Below, piece after piece: positions 34,991-44,539 of a DNA stretch of 64,000 bases. The notes beneath the pieces are model-generated. The model saw only the letters and a program-made list of their open reading frames with translations. It was not told the origin of the DNA and ran no database searches. The DNA is from CAVQJU01 sp963755195 (GTDB taxonomy: Bacteria > Acidobacteriota > Vicinamibacteria > Vicinamibacterales > CAVVIG01): NCBI GenBank assembly GCA_963755195.1, contig CAVWIZ010000002.1, positions 682,001 to 746,000 on the forward strand, written 5' to 3'. How positions within the stretch are numbered: position 1 is the stretch's first letter; every line of letters starts with the position of its first letter. The position numbers were made by a program, and so were the translations under genes.

Positions 34991-36662
34991 TTAGAACAAT
35001 CCCACCGTGCGCCCGTTGGCGTCGATGTCCATGTTCATGAACGCCGGCGTCTTGCCGAGCCCCGGCATCCGCTGCATGTCGCCGCACAGCACGACGACGA
35101 AGCCCGCGCCCGCGCTGGGCAGCATGCCGCGCACCGGCAGAATGAAGCCGGTCGGACGGTTCCGAAGCAGCGGGTCGTGCGAAAGCGACAGATGTGTCTT
35201 GGCCATGCACACCGGGGCGGTGCCCAGGCCGAGCTTTTCGATCCGCGCCAGGTCTTTCACCGCCAGCATCTGCAGGTCGATGCCTGACGCGCCGTACAGC
35301 CGCGTCGCGATCGCTTCGATCTGCTGCACGACCGGTGTGCCTTCGGGCGTGAGAAACGAGAACGTGTTTGGCTTCGCGCAGGCAGTCACCACGGCCTCGG
35401 CCAGCTCCGTGGCGCCCGCGCCGCCCTTCCCGAAGCCGTTGTGCGCGACGACCGTTTCGGCGCCGGCCTTGAGCGCGAGCTCGCGCACGAGCGCGATCTC
35501 CTGCGGCGTGTCGGTGGGGAAGCTGTTGATGGCCACCACGCACGGCAGGCCGTACTGACGGACGATCTGGATGTGAGCCGCCAGGTTGTCGGCGCCTTTT
35601 GCCAACGCCCCGAGATCTTCGTTCGCCAGATCCTTGAACGGCTTTCCACCGTGCGACTTGGTTGCCCGCACGCTCGTGACGAGCACGGCCGCGCTTGGCG
35701 CGAATCCGCCGGTCCGGCAGACGATGTCGCAGAACTTCTGGAGGCCGAGATCGCTGGCGAACCCGGCTTCGGTGATGATGTAGTCGGCGAGCTTGAGCGC
35801 GATGCGGTCGGCCAGAATCGAGTTGTTCGCGTGGGCGATGTTGCCGAAAGGACCGGCGTGCACGAGCGCCGGCTGTCCCTCGAGCGTCTGGACCAGATTG
35901 GGCTTGAGCGCGTCCTTCATGATGACGGTCATCGCGCCGCCGGCGTGGAGCATGTCGGCCGTCACGGCCTCGCCGTCGTACGTCGCGGCGACGACGATGC
36001 GGCCGAGCCGGCGCCGCAGGTCCACGCAGGTCGCTCGCCAGCGCGAACACGGCCATCACCTCGGAGGCCGCCGTGATGACGAATTCGTTCTCACGCGGAA
36101 TGCCGTGGGTTTTCCCGCCCAGGCCGACGACCGTATAGCGCAGCTCGCGATCGTTCATGTCCACCGTCCGCGGCCACATGATGGTCGCCGGGTCGATGCG
36201 CAACGGATTCCCGTTGAAGATCGACGCGTCGATGGCGGCCGCCAGCAGACTGTGCGCCGCCGTCACGGCATGAAAGTCGCCGTTGAAGTGGAGGTTGATT
36301 TCCTCCATCGGCGCGATCTGCGCGTGGCCCCCGCCGGTGCCGCCTCCTTTGATGCCGAAGACCGGCCCCATCGACGGCTCACGCAGGCAGAGCATCACCT
36401 TCTTGCCGATCTTGCCCAGGCCCTGCGTCAGCGCAACGCTGGTCGTCGTCTTTCCTTCGCCCGCCTTGGTCGGCGTGATGGCCGTGACGATGACGAGCTT
36501 GCCGTCTTTGCCCTTGGCCAGGCGTTCGAGGATGGGCAGCTTCACCTTGCCTCGATTGCGGCCGTACTGTTCCAGCTCGTCCGGCAGGATGCCGGCTTTC
36601 GCGGCGACTTCGGTGATGGGTTGGAGCTCCGTGTCGTAACCGATTTCGAGGGCTGATTTCAT
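34991..36662 (-). pseudogene. fhs: Formate-tetrahydrofolate ligase, one frameshift
   Basis: Fhs makes 10-formyl-tetrahydrofolate from formate, THF and ATP. The N-terminal part has the P-loop TPTKAGEGKTTTSVAL (about 62-77) and REPSMGPVFGIKGGGTGGGHAQ. The C-terminal part, in another frame, has GPFGNIAHANNSILADRIALKLADYIITEAGFASDLG and ends DIDANGRTVGLF. One extra base near 36026 (between SDL and VDLRRRLGRIV) explains the break; removing it restores a 556-residue protein of normal length. With the MetF-MetV and core-MetE genes upstream it forms a one-carbon operon. The stop touches the long hairpin. Confidence 0.88.
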
Positions 36663-36669
36663 TGGAGGT

Positions 36670-36718
36670 GTGGTCAGTGGTCAGTGGTCAGTGGCCGGTG
36701 ATCAGTGATCGGTGATGA
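36670..36718. repeat. Seven exact-length heptamers (GTGGTCA and variants)
   Basis: The units are GTGGTCA three times (36670-36690), GTGGCCG, GTGATCA, GTGATCG and GTGATGA, with no gaps. They lie between the MetF-MetV gene and the fhs start and encode the last residues of MetF (PITDHRPLTTDH), including its TGA stop at 36674-36676. The upstream side gives fhs a pyrimidine-rich CACCTCC before its ATG instead of a normal ribosome site. Confidence 0.92.
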
Positions 36719-38173
36719 GTTGGGCGACGACAGGTCGGCGCTCGGCCGGCCCGGCCGGCTGTCGCGCTGCAGATAGTAGTTCAGCCAGGAGCTCGTGCCC
36801 TGAAGCGCTCGGTCGGGCGGCGGAATATAGGTTTTCAGGTCGGCCAACCGGTCTGTGGCCTCGGCGCGCTCCATCACGCTGACCCAGATACATGGCTGGT
36901 CGATGACCTCGCACTTGCCGAGATGCGTGCCTCCACAGGGGCCGTTCCGCATCTGCTTGGGGCACGTCTGCGGGCACACGTACTCCATGCTGCCCAGGAC
37001 GCAGTTGCCGCAGTTCTTGCACCCGAATACGGCGCGCTTGCCGTGGTATTCGAACCGCTCGAAGGCTTTGCTGAGCAGCGGATGGCGATCGACCCACGTG
37101 AACACTCCCTCGATCCGGCGTCGCAGCCATGTGTCGGGAGTCGTCTTCGACCAGGGTACGGGAAAGGTGTTGCCGACCAGGTCGAGCGTCAGCGGGATTA
37201 TGGTTGGCTGCGGCTTAGGCAGTCTGGGCTTCTCGTACAGGTAGAAGCCGCCGGCGTCGCCAAACTGCAGGTCGGCCATGCAGTCTTCCCACCGCGGCGC
37301 GAGCTCGTCGGCGCGGCGCAGGATATGCGACAGCTGTTTCGGGTCGTGCGTGCCGCCCAGGTAGACGCCGGCGTAACCCAGGCCCTTGAGGATGGCGACC
37401 GTTTTGGCTGCCCGCTCGAGGCGCGCATTCAATCCCCCGTCGGCCGCTTGTGATTCCTCGCGGATCTTCTCGACGAGCGCCGGCGACGCCCAGCATCCCG
37501 GCGGGTTGCCGCCCGACATCCGCTCGGCGGCTTTGAGACCCAGGACATAGACGTTGCCGAGAAGCGGCATCTTCAGGCCGTGCTCATCGACGTAGCGCTT
37601 CAACTCGACGAACTTCTTCGCGTCCCAGCCGACCTGTGTAATGGCCAGGTCGGCGCCGGCAAGCGCCTTCTTTTCGAGCTTGAGATACTGGTAGAGGCAG
37701 TCTTCGCGGTTGTACTTGAATGGCGACACGGCCACGGAGATGTGGAACGGCGCCCCCGTCCGCGCCCGCGTCTCGGCGATGTACTGCGCCAGCTGCACTG
37801 AATCGATGTCGAAAACAGGAGCGGCGCCTTCGTTTTTCGGCCAGTCGCCGCTCAGCGAGAACACATTGAAGAGCTCGAGCGTCTGCAGTTGGGCGATCGT
37901 TCGCTTGAGTCCGGCCCGATCCTGGCTGACGCAGGTGACGTGGACGTTGGCCGTCAGACCTTTCGCCTGGACGCCGGTCGCGATGCGAATCGGGTCGTGT
38001 CCGGCCTTGCCGCCGGCGTAGTTCGTCACGCTGACGGTGCGGATTTCAGGCACGGTCGAGAGCGCCGCTGCGACGTCGAGCACCTGCGCTTCAGATTTCG
38101 TCCCCGAGGCGACGAGCTCGGCGACCGCGCAGAAGCGGCCGGCGGCTATCGTTTCGGAGAGGGCGTTCGTCAT
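36674..38173 (-). CDS. metF: Methylenetetrahydrofolate reductase fused to MetV-like C-terminal domain
   Basis: The first 300 or so of 499 residues are a MetF TIM barrel (VAELVASGTKSEAQ..., SVTNYAGGKAGHDPIRIATG, VFSLSGDWPKNEG), which reduces methylene-THF to methyl-THF with FAD. The C-terminal 150 residues have a cysteine-rich domain (GCKNCGNCVLGSMEYVCPQ, TCPKQMRNGPCGGTHLGKCEV; about residues 390-430) of the MetV/MTHFR-C type known from acetogens, where it works as a separate subunit. The ATG at 38173 overlaps the core-MetE stop. The extreme C-terminus is encoded by the heptamer array. Confidence 0.9.
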   Translation of the reverse strand: MTNALSETIAAGRFCAVAELVASGTKSEAQVLDVAAALSTVPEIRTVSVTNYAGGKAGHDPIRIATGVQAKGLTANVHVTCVSQDRAGLKRTIAQLQTLELFNVFSLSGDWPKNEGAAPVFDIDSVQLAQYIAETRARTGAPFHISVAVSPFKYNREDCLYQYLKLEKKALAGADLAITQVGWDAKKFVELKRYVDEHGLKMPLLGNVYVLGLKAAERMSGGNPPGCWASPALVEKIREESQAADGGLNARLERAAKTVAILKGLGYAGVYLGGTHDPKQLSHILRRADELAPRWEDCMADLQFGDAGGFYLYEKPRLPKPQPTIIPLTLDLVGNTFPVPWSKTTPDTWLRRRIEGVFTWVDRHPLLSKAFERFEYHGKRAVFGCKNCGNCVLGSMEYVCPQTCPKQMRNGPCGGTHLGKCEVIDQPCIWVSVMERAEATDRLADLKTYIPPPDRALQGTSSWLNYYLQRDSRPGRPSADLSSPNSSPITDHRPLTTDH

Positions 38174-39171
38174 TGACCGAATTCCTTGCGGACGATCCTG
38201 GTGCCTTCGACCATCGCGACCAGTTTGTTGAACGCGACGTCGCGCGACAGGTGGACGCAGCCGCAATCCGGGTTGATCACGAGCTGCTCCGCAGGCACCA
38301 CTTCGAGGGCGCGTCGGATGCGGTCGGCCACGAGCGCCGGCGACTCGACCTCCTGCGTCTTGACGTCGATGACGCCAAGGCCCAGCGTGAATGGCGCTTT
38401 GAACTCCTTGAAGAGTTGCAGATCCTCTTCGCCGCGCCTGGCGAACTCGAGCGAGAGGGCGTGGACCTTGGCCTCGAGAATCGTGGGGAAGAGATACCGG
38501 TAGCTGCCCTCGAAGGACGGCTTTCCGTAGCGGTTGCCGTAGCAGATGTGCAGCGTCACATGCGCGTCGACGCCGTCAACCGCCGCGTTGATCGCGCGCA
38601 CGGCCCATGTGAGATCCTCGGGGAATCCCGAGTAGTAGGGCTCGTCGATCTGCAGCTCGGTGGCGCCGGCGCGGACCAATTCCTTCAACTCGAAATTCAG
38701 CGATCGCCCGAGGTCCAGCGCAAACGCCTCTTCCGTGGGGTAAAACTGGTTGCGGATGCGCTTGACGAGCGTATGCGGACCGGACACCGAGAACTTCTGC
38801 GACCGATCCGTGAAGCGCTTGACGAACCTGACCTCTTCCACCAGGCCGAGCGAGCCGGTCGCCAGTTTCGAGCGGACCTCGCTCTCGTAGAAGTCGTAGT
38901 AGAAACGCTTGGATCCGAGGTCGACCTGCACGCCGGGCAGCCGCTCGGTAAAGTAGTCGATCATGTTATCGCGCTGCAGTTCGCCATCGGTCACGATGTC
39001 GATGCCGGCGACCTCTTGATCCTTGATGGCGGCCTTGCGCACCGCGTCGTGCATTTCGTCGAGGTCGCGGCGGCTCAGACGGCGCGACAGATAGTCGTTT
39101 TTCGCGCGTTCCAGCCACTCGGGCATCGAGTAGCTGCCGATGACGGTCGTGGGCAGGATGGGCAACTTCAT
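38170..39171 (-). CDS. Core-MetE type methyltransferase, short form
   Basis: The protein has 333 residues, again only the catalytic barrel of MetE. Zinc ligands are in LHICYGN (about 200-206) and NPDCGCVHLSR near 303. TTVIGSYSMPEW and DIVTDGELQRDNM match the family start. It is about 60 residues shorter than the paralogue at 26133 and differs in the loops around the zinc site. It is the first gene of a set with MetF-MetV and Fhs; this order suggests direct use of one-carbon units from folate or a corrinoid donor. No ribosome site is seen; a heptamer array precedes the ATG. Confidence 0.87.
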   Translation of the reverse strand: MKLPILPTTVIGSYSMPEWLERAKNDYLSRRLSRRDLDEMHDAVRKAAIKDQEVAGIDIVTDGELQRDNMIDYFTERLPGVQVDLGSKRFYYDFYESEVRSKLATGSLGLVEEVRFVKRFTDRSQKFSVSGPHTLVKRIRNQFYPTEEAFALDLGRSLNFELKELVRAGATELQIDEPYYSGFPEDLTWAVRAINAAVDGVDAHVTLHICYGNRYGKPSFEGSYRYLFPTILEAKVHALSLEFARRGEEDLQLFKEFKAPFTLGLGVIDVKTQEVESPALVADRIRRALEVVPAEQLVINPDCGCVHLSRDVAFNKLVAMVEGTRIVRKEFGQ

Positions 39172-39174
39172 AAA

Positions 39175-39223
39175 AGTTGAAAGCTCAAAGTTCGAAGTTC
39201 AAAGTAAGTTCAAAGTTCAAAGT
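39175..39223. repeat. Tandem array of a 7-nt repeat (AGTTCAA)
   Basis: Units such as AGTTGAA, AGCTCAA, AGTTCGA, AGTTCAA, then after a 4-nt break AGTTCAA twice, fill the space between the core-MetE ATG (39171) and the methyltransferase stop (39248). Unlike the other arrays it begins 3 nt upstream of a start codon, so it forms the leader of the one-carbon operon if transcription starts further upstream. Confidence 0.85.
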
Positions 39224-39247
39224 CCTGACTTCCAGATTCCAGGTTCG

Positions 39248-40723
39248 TTACGGTCGCTGAGTCGTGTACATGATCGTGGTTTTCGTGCCCGGGCGGTACG
39301 GGAACGGGGAGAAGTGCACGTCGTAGCCGGCGCGCGCGCCGACTGCGCGCAGCAGCGCTCCGTTCACCCACGCCACGAGCGAACCGTCGAGCTTGCCGGG
39401 GCCCTTGAATCCCTTGCGGTACTCGTCCATGTGCTCGACGAAGATGTCCTGTACCTGAAGATACCCCCGGGGGTGCAGCAATGGCAGCGTGTTCGCGAAG
39501 CTTTCGGCGGCGCCCCGCGAAATATGGAATCGGACGTCTTCGGGCGCTTCCGCCAGCAAGTCGTCGAGGTGCGACCAGTTCAGGCCGGGCGGCACGTGCG
39601 ACTCTTCGCGATCGTCGAGGGCCCGCAGGCGCTCTTCGAGCCTGAAGTAGTCCCACAGGCAGCGCCAGAAGGCCACGCCGCGCTCCCCCGGATAGATCGC
39701 GTCGGGCCCCTGCTCGAGCAGCCGCTTCACCACGTTCGGAAGGTCGTTGCGCGGCAGCGCGAAGTCGGCGGCCAGGCGATCGGCGGCCGCCGCGCTGAGA
39801 TACGCGCGCACCTCCACGAGATAGAGCCGGCCGTCGCGGCGCACCAGGTCGTCGAACGGCAGGTTGTCGTACACGTTGGTCAGGTGGACGTACATGATCT
39901 TGAAGCGGTACGCCGACAGCGTCTTGAACGGGTTCAGCGCATCGAGCGGTGCCGCGCTCACGTGTCCTTCGTGGCGGGCGAGCGCCGTCACCGCCCGCTC
40001 GAGCGTCGTCGCGGAGTAGTCGCCGAGGATGAACTGGAGCCTTGCGTAGTAGCCGGTGCCCTGCTGCTCGTCGAGGATTTTGAACCCGTCCACCCAGGCC
40101 GCCGCGCGCGCGCCGGAGCCCACGCCGATTTCGAGCGCCGGGATATCGGCCGGCAACTGTCCGCGTCCCTCGAGCGCCTTCAGCAGCTTCCAGAATTCGG
40201 TCACGGAATCGGCGACCGCCTCAGGATGATTCGCGTCGGACTTGCCGGTCGGCAGGGCCGCCTCGAACCCGCGACCGGAGGCGGCCTCCCAGTCGCCGAG
40301 CCGCTGCCAGAACAGCCGGTTGAAATCCCAGATCATGCACTCGCGGTACGGACGAAAGTCGTCCAGATACACGCGGCCATCGTCGGCCGACGCGGTCGGG
40401 CCGACGCTTTTCAGCGCGCGTGCGATCTGCAGGGGCAGCTGCGCCGGATCGGCCTGGCGAAGGTCGATGGCGATTTCGGCGAGCGCCATCGGTTTACCGT
40501 GCGGGTCGGTCGTGCGCCGGACGATGACCGGGTCGCGGAAGTTCGTGCGGTATTGAATCCAGTCGAGATGGATTCGGAGCGACGGTGCGAGGTTCGCGTC
40601 GAGCACGCCGTCTTCGACGAAGTTCACCAATGACCCGGTGACGAGGCTCGCGAGCTCTCCTAGCTGCGACGGCTTGCCGCTCTTTCCCTTGGTTTGCGAG
40701 ATGTGGTTTATGTGAACGATCAC
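39248..40723 (-). CDS. Class I SAM-dependent methyltransferase-like protein
   Basis: The protein has 491 residues from a GTG start (40723). A Rossmann motif ALEIGVGSGARAAAWVDGF near residue 196 and a following ILGDYSATTLERA fit the SAM-binding motif I and motif II. The first 190 residues and the last 150 are not recognised. The substrate is unknown. It is upstream of the one-carbon operon on the same strand, so the whole set could form one transcription unit spanning 34991-40723. Confidence 0.68.
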   Translation of the reverse strand: MIVHINHISQTKGKSGKPSQLGELASLVTGSLVNFVEDGVLDANLAPSLRIHLDWIQYRTNFRDPVIVRRTTDPHGKPMALAEIAIDLRQADPAQLPLQIARALKSVGPTASADDGRVYLDDFRPYRECMIWDFNRLFWQRLGDWEAASGRGFEAALPTGKSDANHPEAVADSVTEFWKLLKALEGRGQLPADIPALEIGVGSGARAAAWVDGFKILDEQQGTGYYARLQFILGDYSATTLERAVTALARHEGHVSAAPLDALNPFKTLSAYRFKIMYVHLTNVYDNLPFDDLVRRDGRLYLVEVRAYLSAAAADRLAADFALPRNDLPNVVKRLLEQGPDAIYPGERGVAFWRCLWDYFRLEERLRALDDREESHVPPGLNWSHLDDLLAEAPEDVRFHISRGAAESFANTLPLLHPRGYLQVQDIFVEHMDEYRKGFKGPGKLDGSLVAWVNGALLRAVGARAGYDVHFSPFPYRPGTKTTIMYTTQRP

Positions 40724-40750
40724 CCGGGCCTCTACAACCTTTCAATCATA

Positions 40751-42822
40751 CTACGGCGCCACGATGATCTGGGCCTTCGCCCACGGGTGCTCCTTGCAGA
40801 TGTAGGTGTACTCGCCGGGCTTGTCGAACGTGACCGCGCCCGCTTCGAGCGGGCTCAGCTTCGCGGTGCTCCACGAGCCGTCCTCGGCGGCAATCGTGTG
40901 ATTCTGCTCGTCCGTTGTTGACCCACCGGACCGTCGTCCCGACTTTGACGCGCGCGCGATAGACGTTGAACGCGTACTCGTCGAGGTAGATGCGCGTGCC
41001 GCCCTGCGAGCTGTCGCGCACGTAGCTGGCGATTTCGATCCGGTTCGCGCCGTCCTGAATCGGGCCCGCGAACAGCGACGGCCGCGGGCCGCGGCGCGGC
41101 TTCCGGCTGCGGCCTGGCTTCGATCGACCCGTTCAGCTTGAACGCCATGACATTGTTCCGCGTGCCGACGGCGATGTACTGCTCGCCGTCCATCTCGTAG
41201 CTCACCGCCGGTCCGCCGCCGCCAGTCGCCCCGCTCTGGAACTGCCAGACCTGCTCGCCGGTTTTCGCATCCGACGCGATCAGGTTTCCATCCGGCATCG
41301 TCTGGAACAGGAGACCGCTGGCGGTTACCAGCGCGCCTGACGGGCGCGGGCCCGTGAAGTCTTTCTTCCACACGATCTTGCTCGTCCGGCCGTCGATCGC
41401 CGCCATCACGCCGTGGCCCGCGGGCATGCCCGGCACGCGCCCGGCGCCGAGGATGAAGACGTAGGGATCTTCGGCGCGGCGAAACCATTGGAGCGATGCG
41501 TTGCCGAGCGCGTAGAAGTAGCCCGTCTGCGGGCTGTAGGCCATCGGCGTCACGCGCATGCCCCATGCGGGCGTCAGCAGATTCGGGACGTCGAGCGAGG
41601 CCGGCGCGAAAAAGCATCCGAGCTCGAAGCCGGCCGGAATCGTCTGCTTCCTCCACTCGTCGCAGTCGGGCAGCATGCGATCGGCGCCCACCGGATACGG
41701 CTGCGTGGCCACGGTATGGCTGCGCGCGTCCTGCGGGACTTTTCGTTCCTCGATCGGCTTCATGGGTTTGCCGGTTTCCCGATCGAGCACGAACAGAACG
41801 CCGTCGGTGCGCATGGCGGCGACGAGCTTGCGCGTACGCCCGCCGATCTGGGCGTCGTACAGCACCGGCGACTGCGCGATGTCGGCTTCCCAGATGTCAT
41901 GGCGGATCGTCTGGTAGTGCCACTTGAGCTTGCCCGTCTTGATGTCGAGGGCGACGACGGAGCAGAGGTAGAGGTTGTCGCCGGCGCGCGTGTCGCCGGC
42001 GTACTGCGGGACGCCGTTGCCGGTGCCGAAGTAGACGAGACCCAGATCGGGATCGGCCGCGCCGACCAGCCAGAGCGCGCCGCCGCCAATCTTCCACGCG
42101 TCGTTGTCTTTCGGCCACGTGTCATGTCCCGGATCGCCAGGGCCGGGCACGGCAAACCATTCCCACACCTTCTTGCCCGTTTTGCCGTCGACCGCCACCA
42201 CTTTTCCGCGGAATCCGGGATCGGCCGAGGTGCCGACGAACACGAGGCCGTCGGCGTAGACCGGCGCGCCCGACACGCCCTGACCGGGACGCGGCGGATC
42301 GATGCCGACGTAGACGTCCCACACCTGCTCGCCGGTCTTCTCGCGCAGGCCGATGACGTGGGCATTGCTCAAGCCGACAAACACCATACCGTCGCCGACC
42401 GCCACGCCTTCGCGTGCGGGCAGCCCCTGCTCGGGCCGCGTGAAATCGCCAAGCCCGGGGCTCGGCGGCGACGCGCCTGTCTGGTGTTTCCAGATCGTGG
42501 CGCCCGTCTTCGCGTCGTAGGCGTAGACGTACGATCCGGCCGTGATGAACAGCATGCCGTCCTTCACCACCGGCATCGCTCGCCCGCCGCCGCCATCGTC
42601 GAACTTCGCAGACACCCAGGCGCCCCGCAGGTTGGCCAGCGTGTCTTTGTTGATTTGCGTGAGGGTGGAGTAGCGCGTGTTGCCGAGATCGCCGCTGACG
42701 GTCGACCACTCTCTCGCGGCCGGTGCCTGCGCGCTCGTCTGCGTGCGGACGATGACGACCGCAGCGGTAAGAGCCATTGCGTTCGTCAGCGCGGCGATGG
42801 TCAAGCGTGTGTTATTTGGCAT
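40751..42822 (-). pseudogene. PQQ-dependent dehydrogenase with C-terminal cupredoxin domain, frameshifted
   Basis: Residues 1-560 or so are an eight-bladed PQQ quinoprotein (signal peptide, then repeated KTGATIWKHQTG, KTGKKVWEW, KTGKLKWHYQT, KTGEQVWQFQ tryptophan-docking units). After two frame changes (near 41092 and 40917) the last 100 residues form a plastocyanin-like domain with RWVNNDEQNHTIAAEDG and YTYICKEHPWAKAQIIV. Copper ligands His, Cys and His are present; the usual axial Met of CxxHPxM is alanine. Electron flow from PQQ through a fused copper domain is the likely design. The function remains inferred. Confidence 0.8.
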
Positions 42823-42896
42823 ATGCGGACTCCCTCCCGAGACTGTCGTTGCAGAGTCTAGCAGTGGGGCGAAGTTTGCACAAAAACGTCAAGGCC

Positions 42897-43484
42897 ATGG
42901 ATTGTGGCCTTGAAGACACGCCGCAGCCGGGGCAAGCTCGGAATGTGAGGAGACTACCCGTCGGTAGGGCCGCGCTGATTTCTGCCGAGCGAATCGAGCG
43001 CACGATCGTGAGGGTGCGTGGGCAGAACGTCATGCTGGACGCGCATCTGGCGGGCCTGTACGGAGTGACCACCTGGCGGTTTAACGAGCAGGTGAAGCGC
43101 AACGCCCGACGATTCCCGGCGGATTTCATGTTTCAGTTGACCCGGGAGGAGCACGCGAACTTGAGATCGCAAGTTGCGATCTCAAGCTCTGGCCGTCATG
43201 GCGGCCGACGGTATCTGCCGTTTGTATTCACCGAGCACGGCGCAATCATGGCGGCGACCGTTCTGAACAGCCCGCGCGCGGTTCAGATGAGCATCGTCGT
43301 CGTTCGGGCGTTCGTTGGGCTTCGCCAGTTGCTCCAGTCGAATGCCGGCCTCGCGAAGAAGCTCGCGGTGCTTGAGAGGAAGTATGACGGGCAGTTCCAA
43401 GTCGTGTTTAGAGCAATCCGCGAGCTCATGGCGCCACCGGGGACCTCGAGGAGGCGGATCGGGTTCAGGCCTACGAAGGCGTAG
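42897..43484 (+). CDS. ORF6N domain protein
   Basis: The protein has 195 residues from ATG 42897; a GTG at 42945 (179 residues) is equally possible. The ORF6N domain is clear: VRVRGQNVMLDAHLAGLYGVTTWRFNEQVKRNARRFPADFMFQLTREEH, then RYLPFVFTEHGAIMAATVLNSPRAVQMSIVVVRAFV. ORF6N proteins are DNA-associated and frequent on phages, plasmids and genomic islands. Here no other phage gene is nearby. Its last 14 bases overlap the convergent GlxA-type gene. Confidence 0.88.
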   Translation: MDCGLEDTPQPGQARNVRRLPVGRAALISAERIERTIVRVRGQNVMLDAHLAGLYGVTTWRFNEQVKRNARRFPADFMFQLTREEHANLRSQVAISSSGRHGGRRYLPFVFTEHGAIMAATVLNSPRAVQMSIVVVRAFVGLRQLLQSNAGLAKKLAVLERKYDGQFQVVFRAIRELMAPPGTSRRRIGFRPTKA

Positions 43485-44451
43485 GCGTTCTCGTCTGCAG
43501 CAGGCGCAGCTCGCGCCCGTGAAAACGGTCGGCGTAGTCCCGAGCCGTCACGCCCACGACGCGGATAAACGCTCTCCGCATGACCGCCGCACTGCCAAAT
43601 CCGCAGTGTGAAGCCACTTCTTTCAGCCCGTGCCCGCTATCGCTCAGCAGGGCTCGCGCGGCCTCGACACGGGCCTGTTCCACGAAACGTGCAGGGGTGA
43701 TCTGTTTTTCGTTCGAGAAGACGCGAGCGAAGTGGCGTGGGCTCATGCCGCATCGCGCCGCCAGATGCTCCACATCGAGGCGGTCGCGAAGGTGCCCGAG
43801 GATCCACGCGTGGAGGTCCTCGATCGGACGCCGAGAGCTGGTTTGGGCTTGGAGCAAACCGCTGAACTGAGATTGCCCGCCTGGCCGTCGCAGGAACATC
43901 ACGAGGTCGCGAGCAATCTCGGTCGCCTTCCGGTACCCCTGGTCCTCTTCGACGAGCGCCAGCGCCAGATCGATGCCGGCGGTGATGCCAGCCGAGGTGT
44001 AGACGTGGCCATCCTTGATGAAGATCGGGTCGTCTTCCACGGCCACGTCCGGATGCCGCTGTGCAAGCGTCTTGCACCAGCGCCAGTGAGTGACCGCACG
44101 TCGGCCCTCGAGGAGTCCGGCCCCCGCCAGCAGAAAGGCTCCGGTGCAGATCGAGCCGATTCGGCGGACTCGTCCGCTCATCGCGCGCAGCCATTCCAGC
44201 AGGCGGCGATCGCCTGACGCCGTCCGGGCGCCTTCGCCGCCGGCGACCAGCAGAGTATCCACGCGTCCGCGAATCTGCTGATAATTCCTGGCTTTGCCCA
44301 GCACCAACCCCGAACTTCCCGTCACCAGGCGTCGCGGCGCGTTCGAGACGAGCTCCAGGCGATACCCACCGCAGCGGGCGAAGACTTCAAACGGACCGAC
44401 GACGTCCAGCATCTGCACGGGCGGTACGGCCACGAAGACAACTCGTCGCAT
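43471..44451 (-). CDS. GlxA-type transcriptional regulator (DJ-1/PfpI plus AraC)
   Basis: The protein has 326 residues. The N-terminal part is a class I glutamine amidotransferase/DJ-1 fold with the nucleophile-region SICTGAFLLAGAGLL near residue 102. The C-terminal 100 residues are an AraC helix-turn-helix (DVEHLAARCGMSPRHFARVFSNEKQITPARFVEQARVEAAR). GlxA proteins activate catabolic operons, often in response to small nitrogenous or aldehyde metabolites. It is divergent from the cytochrome P460 gene, with two overlapping palindromes between them; control of that gene is a fair guess. Confidence 0.9.
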   Translation of the reverse strand: MRRVVFVAVPPVQMLDVVGPFEVFARCGGYRLELVSNAPRRLVTGSSGLVLGKARNYQQIRGRVDTLLVAGGEGARTASGDRRLLEWLRAMSGRVRRIGSICTGAFLLAGAGLLEGRRAVTHWRWCKTLAQRHPDVAVEDDPIFIKDGHVYTSAGITAGIDLALALVEEDQGYRKATEIARDLVMFLRRPGGQSQFSGLLQAQTSSRRPIEDLHAWILGHLRDRLDVEHLAARCGMSPRHFARVFSNEKQITPARFVEQARVEAARALLSDSGHGLKEVASHCGFGSAAVMRRAFIRVVGVTARDYADRFHGRELRLLQTRTPTPS

Positions 44452-44480
44452 AGCGATTATTCATACCACATGGAGGGATG

Positions 44481-44509
44481 GCAGGAATCGTTCCTGCAAT
44501 GTCATTGCA
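44481..44509. promoter_or_regulatory. Two overlapping palindromes between the GlxA-type and P460 genes
   Basis: GCAGGAA-TCG-TTCCTGC (44481-44497) has perfect 7-bp arms. TGCAAT-GTC-ATTGCA (44495-44509) has perfect 6-bp arms and overlaps it by three bases. Both lie in the 88-bp gap between divergent starts, so they look like operators. Which protein binds is unknown. Confidence 0.6.
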
Positions 44510-44539
44510 GCCACGCAGCCCTCCTAGCACACTGGGTGC

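Noticed and set aside
42897..43484. A prophage remnant around the ORF6N gene.
   Set aside because: No integrase, structural or replication gene lies nearby, and neighbouring genes are chromosomal types.
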